DNA of 64,000 nt from Ooceraea biroi. Lineage: Eukaryota; Arthropoda; Insecta; Hymenoptera; Formicidae. Positions 11,710 to 25,500 of this stretch are shown here, one piece after another. Location: NCBI RefSeq assembly GCF_003672135.1, contig NC_039511.1:15340464-15404463 (forward strand). Reading direction: 5' to 3'. The translations under genes were made by a program, and so were the position numbers. Numbering within the stretch: the stretch's first letter is position 1; every line of letters starts with the position of its first letter. The notes under the pieces are model-generated. The model saw nothing but the letters and a program-made list of their open reading frames with translations, did not search any database and had not been told where the DNA came from.

Positions 11710-14700
11710 TTATTTCATACAATTCCTTAGGTTGTGTGGGCAGTTCTTGGCTTTGCCATAAAATTGATTGTTACCAATTATGAACGGTTTGCCAGCGAGC
11801 TTTTGAGTCTGTCACACACACAATTGAAAGCAAGGATATTTACAATTAGTCTCACAGCTATATTAAGAGATTCAATTACATATTGTAATATATGCCTATG
11901 TATACAGCATTACACTTATTATATGCATACCGGAAGCTCAGCGGCTTGCCAAGCGTCATCATCCACCTGCACTCCTGCTTGCGCTTGTAAATTTTTAGGT
12001 ACTTTTAAATATTCCTCGCAGGGTTTAGGCCCTTTTACTATGACGTGTATCATGCTGTTCTTCGTATTGTTCAAAACAGGCGGTATATCCAGTGAAATCA
12101 TCGAATCAGATAGCATGTATTTTAGATGACCATTGAACTTTAAAGTAGAAGGTGTTTCGAAGTTCTTGTACATTATTTTGCTAGTTCTGTTGTTATACGT
12201 TACAGCTTGAATGGAGACGAGGTACTGCGTTGAAGGAAGCAGGTATAATCGTTCGTGGTAATTACGTGTATAATTGGACACCATGAATTCGATTTTAATT
12301 GGCAAACTGTGATTTTTCGGAAATTTATCATTTTCCGAAAGCGTTTGCAGATTTGTTGAAATCGGGTTCATCTGAATACGAAAATACTCCAGAGGACTGC
12401 CCGTTTTCCAAGGATGACACCACTGTAGATCCACTACGCTATTATTGAGCGTTGTAATGGTGAAATTATCAGGTTGGTCTGGAGCTGAAACATAATATGC
12501 TTGGGATTTATATCAAATCACAGCAGACTTATTATAATTTACAATTTATTATAGAAAAATTAGAAAGTTCTGAAAAAATTATTACATAATCTAATGTAAA
12601 TTTTACAATAAATACAAAATATATAAACATATGAGAGAATATTAATATATAGTGATTTCTTATCAATAACTAAAATCTAATGCGGTTAATCTTTATAAGG
12701 ATTTCAAAATTAACGTCATACCTGCGTTATCAAGATTTATCATAGACACTACAAACGGAATGCCTGGTTTAGAAACATTAACATTGCTCGCCACAACCTG
12801 TAACATATATTTATTTATTATGTAAATTTTTTATATATGTATATTTATTTTTCAATTTCTATTACATCACGTGGATTATCCGCGTTTGTTTAATTATATT
12901 GCAAATGTCATTTTCTTACTTCAAGCATCTGCTGTTTCTTTGAATATCTCTGAATAGATCCACAAATATAATTGTCCCATAAGTTACAGACAGCATTTGA
13001 TTCAACTGTATTATTAGTGCATTCATTTCTTTCACATAATCGGATGCGATAAGCATGCAATATCCCGTTGAGAGGTGGACGTGGACGTTGCCATCTCAAA
13101 TATACAATAGTAGGATTTTGACGACTGTCAATTTCATAGACTTCCAGATTGATTACCTTAGGCGGAGCTGTCGTTCCATTATGTCATTATGTTCGAGAGA
13201 AAAATTATTAAGCAATGTAAATAATTTATGATACTAATTTTTACCTTTAGATGGAGTTTCAAACTCATATGTTTGATAAGCGAAATGATTTTCTAAGCCT
13301 GTCGCACGTCTTATCACGTACAGTTTTGCCATGTATCGTTCAGCACCGTCTAACTGAATTTCCTTTAAAGACAAGTGATAGTAAGCTGTTTGTTTCATCA
13401 TATTAACATCTTTAACATCATCACTTATTCCGTATATTTGTATCCTTGAATATAATGGTCCCGTAATCGTCCTGCAGTCTTCAGGTGGTTCCCACGTCAT
13501 ATTCCAACCTTGCACGTTTATATTGCTGTATACTTCCGTTGCTATAGCTATATAAAATTATTGGCCACATTTATTTATTGTGAAAGACTTGAATAAATTG
13601 ATTGAATACGCATGTGTCATTAACTTTTTATGTAAAATAAAATAAGCTGTAAGATATGTGTAGCATAATATTATTAGTTTAAAACGTGCCGTTAAGTAAA
13701 TTAATACAGAGAACGATATATTAGAATTAAAAATTTTGAAGTTGTCTCGTTTTATTAATTAATTACTAATAATGACTTTCCTTTAAACTAATTCCCTATG
13801 TTCTTTTATACTAGAATCGGTTACGTGCAATTGTGTTATCTGAGCTCATTAGCAGTTTATACATATTGATTAATTAAATCCATCACGTTATCATATTCCA
13901 TTCGCAGTATTAATGACAATTACGGGAAACAATGGTAAAATGTGCATATACCAGATACTTTTGTTTCAAAGGTTGTTTCTTCGGGCTCGCTATTATATTG
14001 TGAATTATAAACAACAACTTCTGCATTGTACAGTGCATATGGATGTAAATTCTGGATTGTAATGGTTGTGTCGTTTGTCAAGTATGTAGTGTTGGGATTA
14101 TTTAAAAGAGGTTTAGAATCGGTACAACCATAGTATTTTTTAACCTGGAAATAACAAAAAGCATCTATTTATATATTATATCGGTCATTGTGATTTAACA
14201 TATGTATTATTTTGTCAAGTTTTGCAGTTTGTATTATATTTCAAGAGACGAAGAATGCCACATTTTTAATATTAAATAAAATATAAAATAACTAATAATT
14301 GATAATTGATAATTTATAATTCATAATTTTCGACTTATATGCATTACCTGCAATGTTACTTCATACTCCATTATTTTTTCTTCATTTAGTTGTTTTGGAG
14401 CCATCCAGCTCAAAGTGACATTAGTGTCAGATACGTTCAAGCTTCGAAGATTTGAAATTTTCAATGGAGCTGTGCGTAAATTCATAAAAAGCACAAAAAG
14501 ATATACTCACATGCAAGTGAATTGTTCGATATATATCGTTTAAAGATATAATCAAACTTACCTTCTTTGAGTGTACGAATTTGTTTAGAAAATATTTTCT
14601 TATTTTTCTGAAGTATAATTACATTAAATAAAGTGTATGATGGTAATGAAGATACTTTGTATGGAAGTTTGTCAATTGATGTATTTAAGATTTCTTCGCT

Positions 14701-17700
14701 CGTATTTGCCTGTTGTACTATCAACATGTATCGATTCGCTACACACGAATATAGTTGCTGCTAAAATATAAAGTAGCACATAAAACACAGTTAGTTATTT
14801 TTTCGAGGAATATTTAAATACATCTGTATACAATAAAATATTTACATACGTTTAGTTCGTTTTTCCAATTAATCGACAAGCTATGTTCTTCGGGTATCAA
14901 GAAGAAATTAGACTCTAAACAATTAGAAAATGATGATTACTGAAAATTATATAAAGTGATGCGAATATGAAATTTATGAACGCTGATAAAAATCACTTTA
15001 TCAAGAGTAATAACTTGAATTAAGACGTTTTGCATATGTTAAAAAAGTTTTGTCTTACGATTGCAATTTATTTCTACGATGTGTCGTTCGCTCGATATGT
15101 CATTACATAACTTGCCATCTTGGTTACAAGCACGTAATATGCATATAATGTAATAAATAACATTAGATTTTAAATTTGTAAAAACTCCCGTCAGCTCTGT
15201 TACATTTTGAAATACTGGCTTCCAGCGTATTCCATTAATATTAATATTATTTGTGGTCTGTAAAAGATGTATTATTTAACACTTTTCTTCTTAAATGCGA
15301 ATGAATATAATATTTTATATCGATCACACAAATTGCATTTAATTATCAAACCAATTAAAAAGCAATTCTCAATGTTCTTTGAAGAAGGCATATGTACAAA
15401 AAACTTATAAGTCAAAAAACGCGCATTAGGCGCCACGAGAATATTTATATTATATATTATATACATATATATATAGAGTAAATCAGCAAAGACGATATGA
15501 GATATGTTTTACTGGAATATTAGAGTTTCTAGAAAAAGTTTCTATTAATTTATAGATGTTTGATTAAATATCTTTTAAATGATATCATTTTATCCAATAT
15601 TATTTACTTGAATGATGAAGGAATAAAAGAGTGGTCCATCATACTCCTCCTTCCATGTGATAAGAAGTTTCACTTGGATATTTACGGTATTTATAAAGTT
15701 AACTAGAGGTGCGCCCGGCTTGGTTATACCTTTGAAAATTAAAATATTAAACAATTCTATTAAATAAAAACATATACATATTTGTTTAATAAGTGTGAAA
15801 AGAAAGAAATCTTACTCATTTGACACATAGGTGGTATATAAAGTTTGTTTGGATGGTTATTGCATCCATAATTACATACTCCAGTTACTTTATTACATAG
15901 AGATGTTGATTCTTTCCTGACCATGCACGAATCGCAAGTTTTGTTACAATTTTGTCCGTACATATTTCCTTGACAAGCTAGAAGTTTGTAATTTATATGT
16001 TTATTAATTATGCACGAATATCAATTGAATAAAACTAAAATATCATTAATCGGATATATTATAATGTATTGTAAATTATTTACGTCTAGAACAGTAACGT
16101 CCCATGAAACCAGGAAAACAGGTGCAACCATTTTGATAACAGATTGCAGAGTCTTTGCAATCATTACCAGCGTTTGATACAAGATCGCAAGAAACCGAAC
16201 ATCTTGGTCCAAATTTGCCTTCAGGACACTCAGTATCATCTGAAAAAAGTACAATACTTATTTCAAAATAACTTGCCTAACATGCGTTGTCAGATTTTAC
16301 AAGTAGAAATGCAACATTACTAATTTCAGTCGTAAGGGAATATTGTATAGACGACAATTTTCAGTAATTACCTAAGTTCATATTCGATTTGACATCCGAC
16401 AAACTACTCACGACGGTATGCTCATCGTAAAATAATTTTTGACATGTCAAATTTGACGATGTATGTACGTATGTAAAAACATACGGATTAACAGAGATAG
16501 ACAAAACACCTTTTCTAAATGATTCTGAAAAAATGAGCAAGACGTTAAGAAGATTCATTTACCGAAAGAAATCTTTAAAGTGATGTCTCGATATGCAGAA
16601 TAAATGATAATAACATATATATATATATATATATATGTGTATATATATGTTATATATATATATATATATATATGACATGAAATTAAAAAAGAATTGATTT
16701 ATACCATATCTGGGACATTGTCGAACATTCGCTATCGCCCATAATGGATTAGGACTGTTTGAATTAAGTATAGGTCTTACTTCCATTATCGCACTATTAC
16801 GATCAGTTAAATGTTCAATCGTGACGAATTGCCATGTAGGTAAACCGTGTGCTGTAGCCTTTGAGGAGCCTTTTACCGTGAATTGTTTCAACTCAATATT
16901 GTGTGTGGCATCATATAGCGTTATGTTTATGTCGCATTCTGCACAAAGGCCAGCTAACAGTTGTATACATATCATTTTATTATTGAACTGAAAGATCGGA
17001 CTCCTTAAAATTGCATTCTCAACGGTCGTGTGCAGAAAAGTATCTGAAAAACATAGGCATGCGAGTGATATTTCTTTCAATTATTTTTTACTCTATTCAA
17101 AATATTATCTGCATCGATAGAGATATTTGAATAATTTGTATACTTACATATGTGAAATCGGTAGAACATAGAATTGATGCTGGCTATAAACATGTGGTAG
17201 TTTTTTGAACTATTTGATTGTTCGTTATCTTGATATTTCATAAAGACAGTATTACTGGCAGCATCAAAAACGGATATATTCCGAGCTACGGAGTCCCACG
17301 TAATGAGGAAAGTTCGCCATTCAGTTGCAGATAATGGTTTGTGCTGTATTAATCATCAATTATTTTTTAAGTACAATATCAAGGTGTGTCAATTCATGCG
17401 AATTTAGCTGGCTGAAGCTTCGGAGTTTTAAATATGATTCTTACAATGTCGCCATTCTACGAGAATGTAATAAATAATGACATATTTGTAAGTTGTAAGT
17501 TTCTTAATTTTTTTCTGTGACTTTGAATCTCTCCAATTATACACGTAAAAGAAGAAAGTGACTTTAAGATTCAGATATAAATTCAAATAAAAAGTATAAT
17601 ATATTGTGCCTTACACTGAAGGAAACTTTAAATTGTCTGCATTCCTCATCAGATTCCTGCCATTCCATGGGTATGCCTTTTGAACATTTTTGTATGACGG

Positions 17701-18589
17701 ACTTTGTATTGCCGTAATTACCTATTATGATCGAATAACAAGAATTTTGTTTATATTTAGAGCCGTTGCAAAGAGTTATGGTCACCCTAGCGGCTGCACG
17801 AACCGAAATGGAAAACGCTGTAGTGTTTCTTAGTTCTATAGGATGATTTAAGCGATCAAAAATCCCATGTTCTGTGAATTCTGAAAATGTTGAGTGCATT
17901 CCTTTTAATTTTGAAACTATGCGGTCTTAAAGATATGTTTAATCTGCATCATAACGCATTTTATATATACCGCAATTCTTTTTATTGCAACGATTCTTTT
18001 ACCTTCCCAGCGTTGATCAAATACCGGACCCAAAGGCGTTTTAAGGGAATCAGTAAGATTCCATTTTTCTGTAGTCCACGATTTCCAGCAATCGTCGATT
18101 TTGTTCATCTTGCAATCTATCTTCTTTTTATTTTTCGCAACATCATCCACGTTACTAAATTCTGAAATAATTCGTGTGTCTATGAGAAATACATCGCGTG
18201 AATAATATTAAATTTGAATATTTTATGAATGTTTCATTTGATGGAAATCCATTGAAAGGGAGTAAACTTTCGTAATAATTAACAACTTTTATACATATGT
18301 AAAAGTGGCAAAAAGAAACTCTTGCAGAAAAATTTGCGTTGTGCTTTATCGTGTTGTAAAAATGCTTATTCGATTCTAAAAACTTACGCATTTTGTTTGA
18401 TATTTTGATTGATTCTTTCGATATTAGATCGTTCCACACAAGAGCGCCGCCATCGTCTTCTGAGAGACATGCCAGTTTCATTTCATTTGCTTTATTCAGT
18501 TTGCGTATTACAATCACTTTTCCGAAAACATGAAGTACCTGACTTGCGAAGAGAAGGAACATTAACATATCCATCACAGCTCTTCGCAT
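11710..18589 (-). CDS. Gene B: paralogous receptor truncated by a frameshift before the TM helix, about 1,276 aa
   Basis: Coding exons: 18388-18589, 18003-18161, 17615-17901, 17148-17343, 16705-17043, 16372-16524, 16084-16239, 15816-15977, 15608-15729, 15059-15257, 14850-14914, 14562-14757, 14348-14469, 13952-14144, 13245-13547, 12920-13167, 12722-12797, 11931-12484, then 11710-11808 of exon 19. All splice sites are GT-AG and phases agree through exon 18. Domain order is as in gene A: signal peptide, FAMeT-like, MAM-like, two EGF-like, FN3-like series. In exon 19 one base is missing next to the conserved N-C-P near 11740 (exon length 259 where the frame needs 260). The frame then reads into a TAA at 11710-11712, before the TM helix. 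As read, the product is a secreted ectodomain. A sequencing error, or a pseudogene in an early stage, is equally possible, because the old frame downstream is still open. The start is the ATG at 18589; a GTG lies in frame further up. Confidence 0.75.
16615..16673. repeat. (TA)n microsatellite in intron 5 of gene B
   Basis: Two TA runs are separated by short GTGTA and TGT interruptions, just downstream of the exon 5 donor at 16703-16704. It is likely polymorphic and a likely assembly weak point. Confidence 0.9.
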
Positions 18590-18613
18590 TTTTATTAAAT
18601 ATATACGTCCCAC

Positions 18614-19030
18614 TGAACAAATTAACGATTTTCAGAAACAAAATGAACGAAGCAAAACTTGGCAGAATAAATGTAGCACCTAATTAAGTTTTTTGTTTTA
18701 TCATCACTTCGATGTATGTCTATATCAGTTTATTGCGTGACATATGTGATACTACATATCGCGTATTTAATCTAATTTAATTGCAACACTTTTGCGTCCT
18801 TTAATGAATAACTTGCATTTTAATCGTGATAATTGGATTCAAATAAAATAAGGATAGAAGCGAAATTTTACGGAAACCGTTTGCACCGTGTTTTCGACTC
18901 ATACTGTTCAGATTACTGAAGTAGTATTGGTTGACATCTTGATAGAGAGGAAACGCTTTTCCTTAAAGGATATTTCTATCCGCGATAACAGATTTCTTAT
19001 CCGCTAAACGCAAGTGACACATCAGGAAAT
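18614..19030 (-). promoter_or_regulatory. Upstream region of gene B, conserved with gene A
   Basis: The region aligns with 9370-9770. It keeps the TTTAATCTAATTTAA block, the ATACTGTTCAGATTACTGAA block and the distal ATCCGCGATAACAGAT block from 18978, followed by TTATCCGCTAAACG. The second half of the ATCCG-N6-CGGAT inverted repeat is mutated here, while the second ATCCGCTA copy is kept. Confidence 0.5.
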
Positions 19031-19521
19031 GATAAAGTTCTCCAAACACACAGTATGTACATATCAATTTTTATATTAATACACTGCAAATGCCTTATTA
19101 CATATTTTGTTTTCAATAAATCATATGTTATATCCGACACTATTCTATGGAAAAAAGCTTGACGATGAACTAAATAATATATTAATTACTACTAATAACT
19201 AATTACAATTTATTAGTTATTTAGTAATTAATTTAGTAATTAATTTTACACGATAATTATTTATTTAGTATTATGCTATATTGTTAAAACAAATTATACA
19301 TTGTTGTAAATACAGCTAAGTATATTTCCGTATCTTATTGTTAGTTTACGTTATATTTTGAAAGTAGAAATTAAAAATGGAAACATTAAATGATCTTGTC
19401 TCCTAAATGATCTTGTCTCTTAAATTATCTTCTGTGCACTTAATGCACTTTAGAAATAATAGCGCGATAGCTATTGCTTAAACAAATCGAGACGTTTTGC
19501 TCCATATTTGATGTCACGTAT
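19031..19521 (-). other. AT-rich spacer and 3' region of gene C
   Basis: This spacer between the B upstream region and the stop of C has no gene. Repeated TTAGT-AATTA motifs lie at 19200-19265, and TTTATT (AATAAA on the minus strand) occurs near 19258. The flank-derived segments R' and L' found between A and B are absent here. Confidence 0.4.
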
Positions 19522-22500
19522 TTATCCGATAACTTGTATTTCCTCGTATACTGTCTGTTCAGACATGGGTATCTCATTTGTCGGCATTCTCCGTCTATTC
19601 ACTCTCTGCCTAATCACCATTCGTTTTCTTTTGCCAAAGTTAAATTCCGAATTACAGCACGATCTACACCTAGTTATAATTTTATTTAATTCAAGCTTTC
19701 CCGCTAATGTATTTACTTAAAACAAAACTGTTGGCGAACAACATTAGCAGATATGTTTAGTGAATAATAAGCTTAATGTCTAAAATAAACTAAAATAAAG
19801 CAGATATTACCTTCGGTAGAAATAGAAAGCTGTAGCTATTCCAACGATTATTACCACAGGTACGAGCCATTTTTCATAATGCGCTGATGCAATCTTATCG
19901 ATGGAAATTGATATTTTGAGCATAATTGGTTTTTTAAATAAATTTTTATTACGCTCTGTTACGATAACTGTTATCTCATATAATAGTTTAAATTCCAGTG
20001 GGCAGTTATTGGCATTGCCATAAAATTCACCGTCGCCGACCACGAATGATTTACCTGCGATCTTGTCAGTCTGTCATAAAAACAACCATAAAAGATTAGT
20101 TCCAAATCTGTTCAATGTGATGCAATTATATCGCATATATGTATGCAAGATCATAAGTATTTGATACAGAATTATCATGGAAATATTTAAATTTAAATAA
20201 AGTATGATGTCACGATTCATGTTTTCTTTAGACTTTTCACGAGTCCAACATCGCCAAAAAGTTATAACATACCGGGAACGCAGCAGCTATCCAAGCAACA
20301 TCGTTCATGTTTACGCCTATTTGCGCTTGTAGATTTTTAGGCACTTTGGAATATCCGTCGCAGATTTTGAAATCTTGAGGTCCTTTCACTACAATATGTA
20401 TCGTGCTGTTCTTGGTATTGTGCAAAACAGATGGTATATGCACTGAGATACTGGGAGGAGTCTCGTACAGTTTGTATTTTAGTTGACCAGAGAACGTTAA
20501 GGTAGAAGGCGTTTCAAACAGTTTGTATACTACTTTGCTTTTTCTGTCTGAATATGTTACAGCTTGGATAGAGGCAAGATATTGTGTTGAAGGAAGCAAA
20601 TTTAACTGTTTCGTATAATTGCGGCTATAATTTATCACCCAAACTTTGATATCGTTTGGTGAATCATGATTTTCCAAAACTCCATTTTCCTCCACGAGAT
20701 TTGTAGAAATGAGGTATATCCGAATATGAAAATATTCCAGACAATTACCCGTTTTCCAAGGATGACGCCATTGCAGATCCACAACGCTATACTTATGAAT
20801 TGTAACAGTGAAATTACCAGGTTCATCTGGAACTGAAAAATAATATGCTTATCATCCATCTTAAGAACAGCGAATTAATTTATACTACGTCTTTCTAAAA
20901 AAGTTACTATGAAAAATTCATATTAAGTTCTTATAACTAAGGTAAATGGGACTGTAAATGTGATTTCTTATATGAGACTGTTCTGTTCAGTTTTATAATA
21001 CATACAAGGATATGCGTAACAAGAATATATGTGATGCTATAGAAAGATGGTAGTGTATATAACAATGTATAAAAGTAATTGCGTATATTATATCCAGTTT
21101 TAAGAAAATGTGTAATACAACATGTTTTTAAAATAATGATCGTATTGTGTACATAAATTCATACTTGCATTATGATTTGCCATAGACACCTCAAACGGAA
21201 TTCCTGCTTCAGAAACATTCACGTTGTATGCGACAACCTGTAACATGCATTTTTATTGTATTATGCATTTTTACGTATTATATATGTTTTTTAAAAGTAT
21301 TAAAAATGCTATTTTCTCACATCAATTGTCTGATTATTTTCGTATGCTTCTATAGATGCACAGATGTAATCATCCCATAAGTCACAGATCGCATTTAATT
21401 GAATCTCAGTATTAGTGCACTTAGTTGCGTCGCATGATCGGACTTGATAAATACGTAATATCCCATTGTGCGGTAGAAGCGGACCTTGCCATCTCAAATG
21501 TACAATATTGGGAGTTTGAGAATTATCAATTTCGTATATTTCCAAATTGGTTACTCTCGGTGGAACTGTTACCATTGCATCATAAATTGTACAAAAGATT
21601 TATTAAGCACTTTTATTTATGCTATTTATTGTTATACTAATATTTACCTCCAGGAGGAGTTTCAAACACATATTCTTTATTAGCAAAAGGATTCTCTAAA
21701 CCTTGCGGATGTCTTACTGCGTATAGTGTTGCCACATATATCTCAGCATAGCATAATTTAATTTCCTTTAAGGATAAATGATTATTAGCTGTTTCTTCTA
21801 CTGCGTAAAAGTTTTTAAGAGTGTCGCTAATTCCGCGTATATATATTCTAGCATATAATGGTCCCATTATCGTCCTGCAATCTTCAGGTGGTTGCCATGA
21901 CATATTCCAATTCTGCATATTGATGTGACTGAATATTTCCGTTATTATATCTGTATAAAATTGTTGATTATTATTATTATTGCTTTCTGTATATTTACCA
22001 GTCTAAACTTACATGTAGCACTATCAGTATTTAAAAGCATATCGTAGCATTATTTCTATTTTAATGATTAAATAATGAAACCGATATAAAAAATCCCAAA
22101 CGCACTAGAAATAGATGTCTTGAAAAGATCCCCATTAATTAGTTAATTGTTAATAATATATTTTCTTTAAAATTATGATTTGTTATGTTATATATTATAC
22201 ATATAAGCTTGTATGTATAGCAATTTAAGTTGTTTATAAAAATTGATTATATTCATAGATGAAATTATTTTATTCTATCTTCAGTATTACTGGTAGCTAC
22301 GATAAATGAAGATAAAATACATGAAGATAATATACCAGACTGTTTCGTCGCAAAAATCATCTTTACTGGTGCACTGGCGTATCGCGAATTGTGAACTACA
22401 ACCTGTGCGCTGTACAATGCATGTGGATGTAAATTTCCTATTGTAATAGTTGTTTCATTTGTCAAGTGTATAGCGCTGAGATTATCGAAAGTAAATTTCG

Positions 22501-25500
22501 CGTTTTTACAGCCACGATATTCTTTGATCTGAAATTGATAAAGAGTACTCATGTCAGAAACTAATTTCATGTTGGAATAAGATATTTAGTGTTGTATTAG
22601 ATGTTGTTGAGAAAAGATATTATATTACGATTTTGCTGTAATACATCGCTTTTCTGTTTTCTACATTATGTATTTAATATTGTAAGATTTTAATAGACAT
22701 AGAGAAAGGAAGAATGTACATCTGTGTTAGTTTATTAAATTAAAAAGACATGTGAAGTACAACATAGAATAAGTAATGATCGATCATTGATTGATATTTG
22801 ATAATTAATTGATTGATTAATCTATGAACAATTTATATATGTATATTTATTACCTGTAATGTTACGTTATACCATCTTATCTCTTCAATGGATTTTGGAA
22901 CCATCCATGTTAGAGTTACGCTGGTGTTAGATACAAATGCGGTTCGAAGATTCAATATTTTCGATGGGACTACAAATAATTCATAAGGTATATTTATAAG
23001 CCGTGAAGAAAGATATGTTTACGTGAAGATGCATTGCTCAATACTTCATCTGTGCTTAATTTTAAGAGCTAAAATTAAACTTACCTTCCTTGAATGTGCG
23101 AATTTCTTTGGTAAATATTTTCTTATCTTCGTGTAGTATAGTGACAGTAATCGTAGTATAAGACAGTAAAAGGGAAACTTCATATGGAAATTTGTCAATT
23201 AATGTTGTTAAAATTTGTTCATTCGTATCCACATTTTCTATCATCAATTTATACCAAGTAGCCGGACATAAATATGATAACTGTTTTAGTGAAATAGCAT
23301 TAGAACATTTACGAGTACAAGTTACATCTTTTTAACTGTACATTTTGAATTTAACTATAACTATATGATCCATGAAAAATGATCCATAAACTGTATACAT
23401 ACATTTGAGTGTGGAATATCAATTGACAAGCTGCGGTTCTTAATTCTTAGTATAAAATCTTCAAACGCTACAAAGTCATAAAGAATTATTATAGAAAATT
23501 TTAACACGATGCAGACATGCGAACATTCATAACAATGAGAACTCTATATGGCATTTTTATTATAAGTTAGGATTTTCATTTTAACACTATTTATAGTAAG
23601 ATACACTTTACATGTTTAATGAATTTTAATGATGATAACTTACAAATGCACTGTATCTCCGCACTTTGCCATTCGCTCTGTATATTCTTACATAATCCGT
23701 TATATTGGCTACAAAAACGTAATTCGTATGCAATATGATAAACAGTACCAGGTTTTAAATTTTGAAGAAATAATTCCAATTTTGTCATATTCCGAAATAT
23801 TGGTTTCCAGTTTTGTTCAATAACATCAACACCAGTCGTTTCCTAAAAAGTGATATAGCTCAATATACTAATACTTAATCAACTGTATATCTTTTATGTA
23901 AGAGAGTTATTAAATGATATTTACTTTAATAATGAAAGCATAAAATAGTGATTCTTCGTACTCATCCTTCCATGTTATAGGAGTTTCGATTTCAATATTT
24001 GTAGTATTTATGAATCTAATTGTAGGTGCGCTTGGCTTGTCTATAACTTTAAAAAATTCTATCTTAATGAGTTGTGCTTATTAAACAATACCTATAAGGA
24101 TACTACTATATTTATTTTATAATGCTGACAAGAAGATCTATGAAGGTCATTAAATATTTAATATACCTTCTTGACACAAAGGTGGTATGTAAAACTTTTC
24201 TGGATTATTATTGCATCCGTAACTACATGTTCCAGTTATTGTATTACATAAAGATGTTGATTGTTCTGTCGGCATACATGCACCGCACGTTTTTTTGCAG
24301 TCATAACCGTATGTATTTTTCTTACAAGCTGGAAGTGTCATATATTACTTCTTTTGCACGGCTATTATTGAAATGAACAAAGAGAACCATAACGAAATAT
24401 GTTTAAAATTGCTTACGTTCGAAACAATCGGGGCCCATAAAACCTGGGGAACAGGTACAACCATCTTTATAGCAGATTGCAGTTCCGTTGCAATCATTAT
24501 TTCCATCATTATTACGTTTACAAACTTCTAGACATCTTGGCCCAATTCTGCCTTCAGGACATTCAGGAGTATCTGAAGAAGTGCAATATTTTTTGTAATG
24601 CAAAATAGTTTACTTGACAAGCTGTGTCGAAAATGTTTTAAAATTCTTATAAAGAAATATAAATTATTGTAAATAAAAGTTTTTAGTAATTACTCAATTT
24701 CACATTTAATTTCGTGTCCGATAAGGCACTCACGACGGTGTATTCATCGTAAAATAATTTTTGGCATGTCACGTTTGGCCATACAGATGTCGTATTTTGC
24801 ATTGTAGCATGTATAACGCTCTTTCTATATGATCCTAAAAGCAATAATTAAAATAAGATATTAAAAAATTTATTTACTAAATGGAAGTTAAAATTTTTTG
24901 TCAGATATGCAGGAGAAGTAGAAGAGAGAGTTGATTAACAGATATAACATGTAATTAAGAGGATTTGTACCTTTTCTGGGGCATTGACGAACATTCGCTA
25001 CCGCCCACAGCGGATTAGGACTGTTTGAATTAAGTATAGGTCTTAATTCCATTATCGCACTATTATGATTAGTTAAATGCTCAATCGTTACGAATTGCCA
25101 TGTAGGTAAACCGTGTGCTGCAGCTTTCGAAGAGCTTTTGACCGTCACCTTTTTCAACTCTTCATTGCGTGTGTCATCAAATAATATTATATTTATGTCG
25201 CATTCAACGCAAAGACCAATTAATAGCTGTATACATATTGTTCTGTTAGTAACTTGGAAGGTAGGACTCGTTAAAGTTGCGTTCTCAACGATCGTGTGCA
25301 GAAAAGTATCTGTAAGAATCAAACATATAATTAAAAAATGTTTATCTATAGTTGTTATCCGATTCTAATTTTATCTTATTTTAATAGATATAGAGTATTT
25401 AGTACTTTCGTACTTACATTTGTGAAATCGGACGAACGTTGAATTGCTTTGTATAAACGTATAATATGTATTTATTTTTTCTTCATCTTGGTATTTCAAA

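Noticed and set aside
16615..16673. The isoleucine/tyrosine repeat at the end of the open frame for B exon 5
   Set aside because: It is the translated TA microsatellite beyond a conserved splice donor at 16703-16704 and so intronic.
24150..24603. EGF-type ORFs as separate small cysteine-rich secreted peptides
   Set aside because: Their cysteine exons have acceptor and donor sites in matching phase with the neighbouring exons in all four copies, so they are modules of the large receptor, not independent genes.
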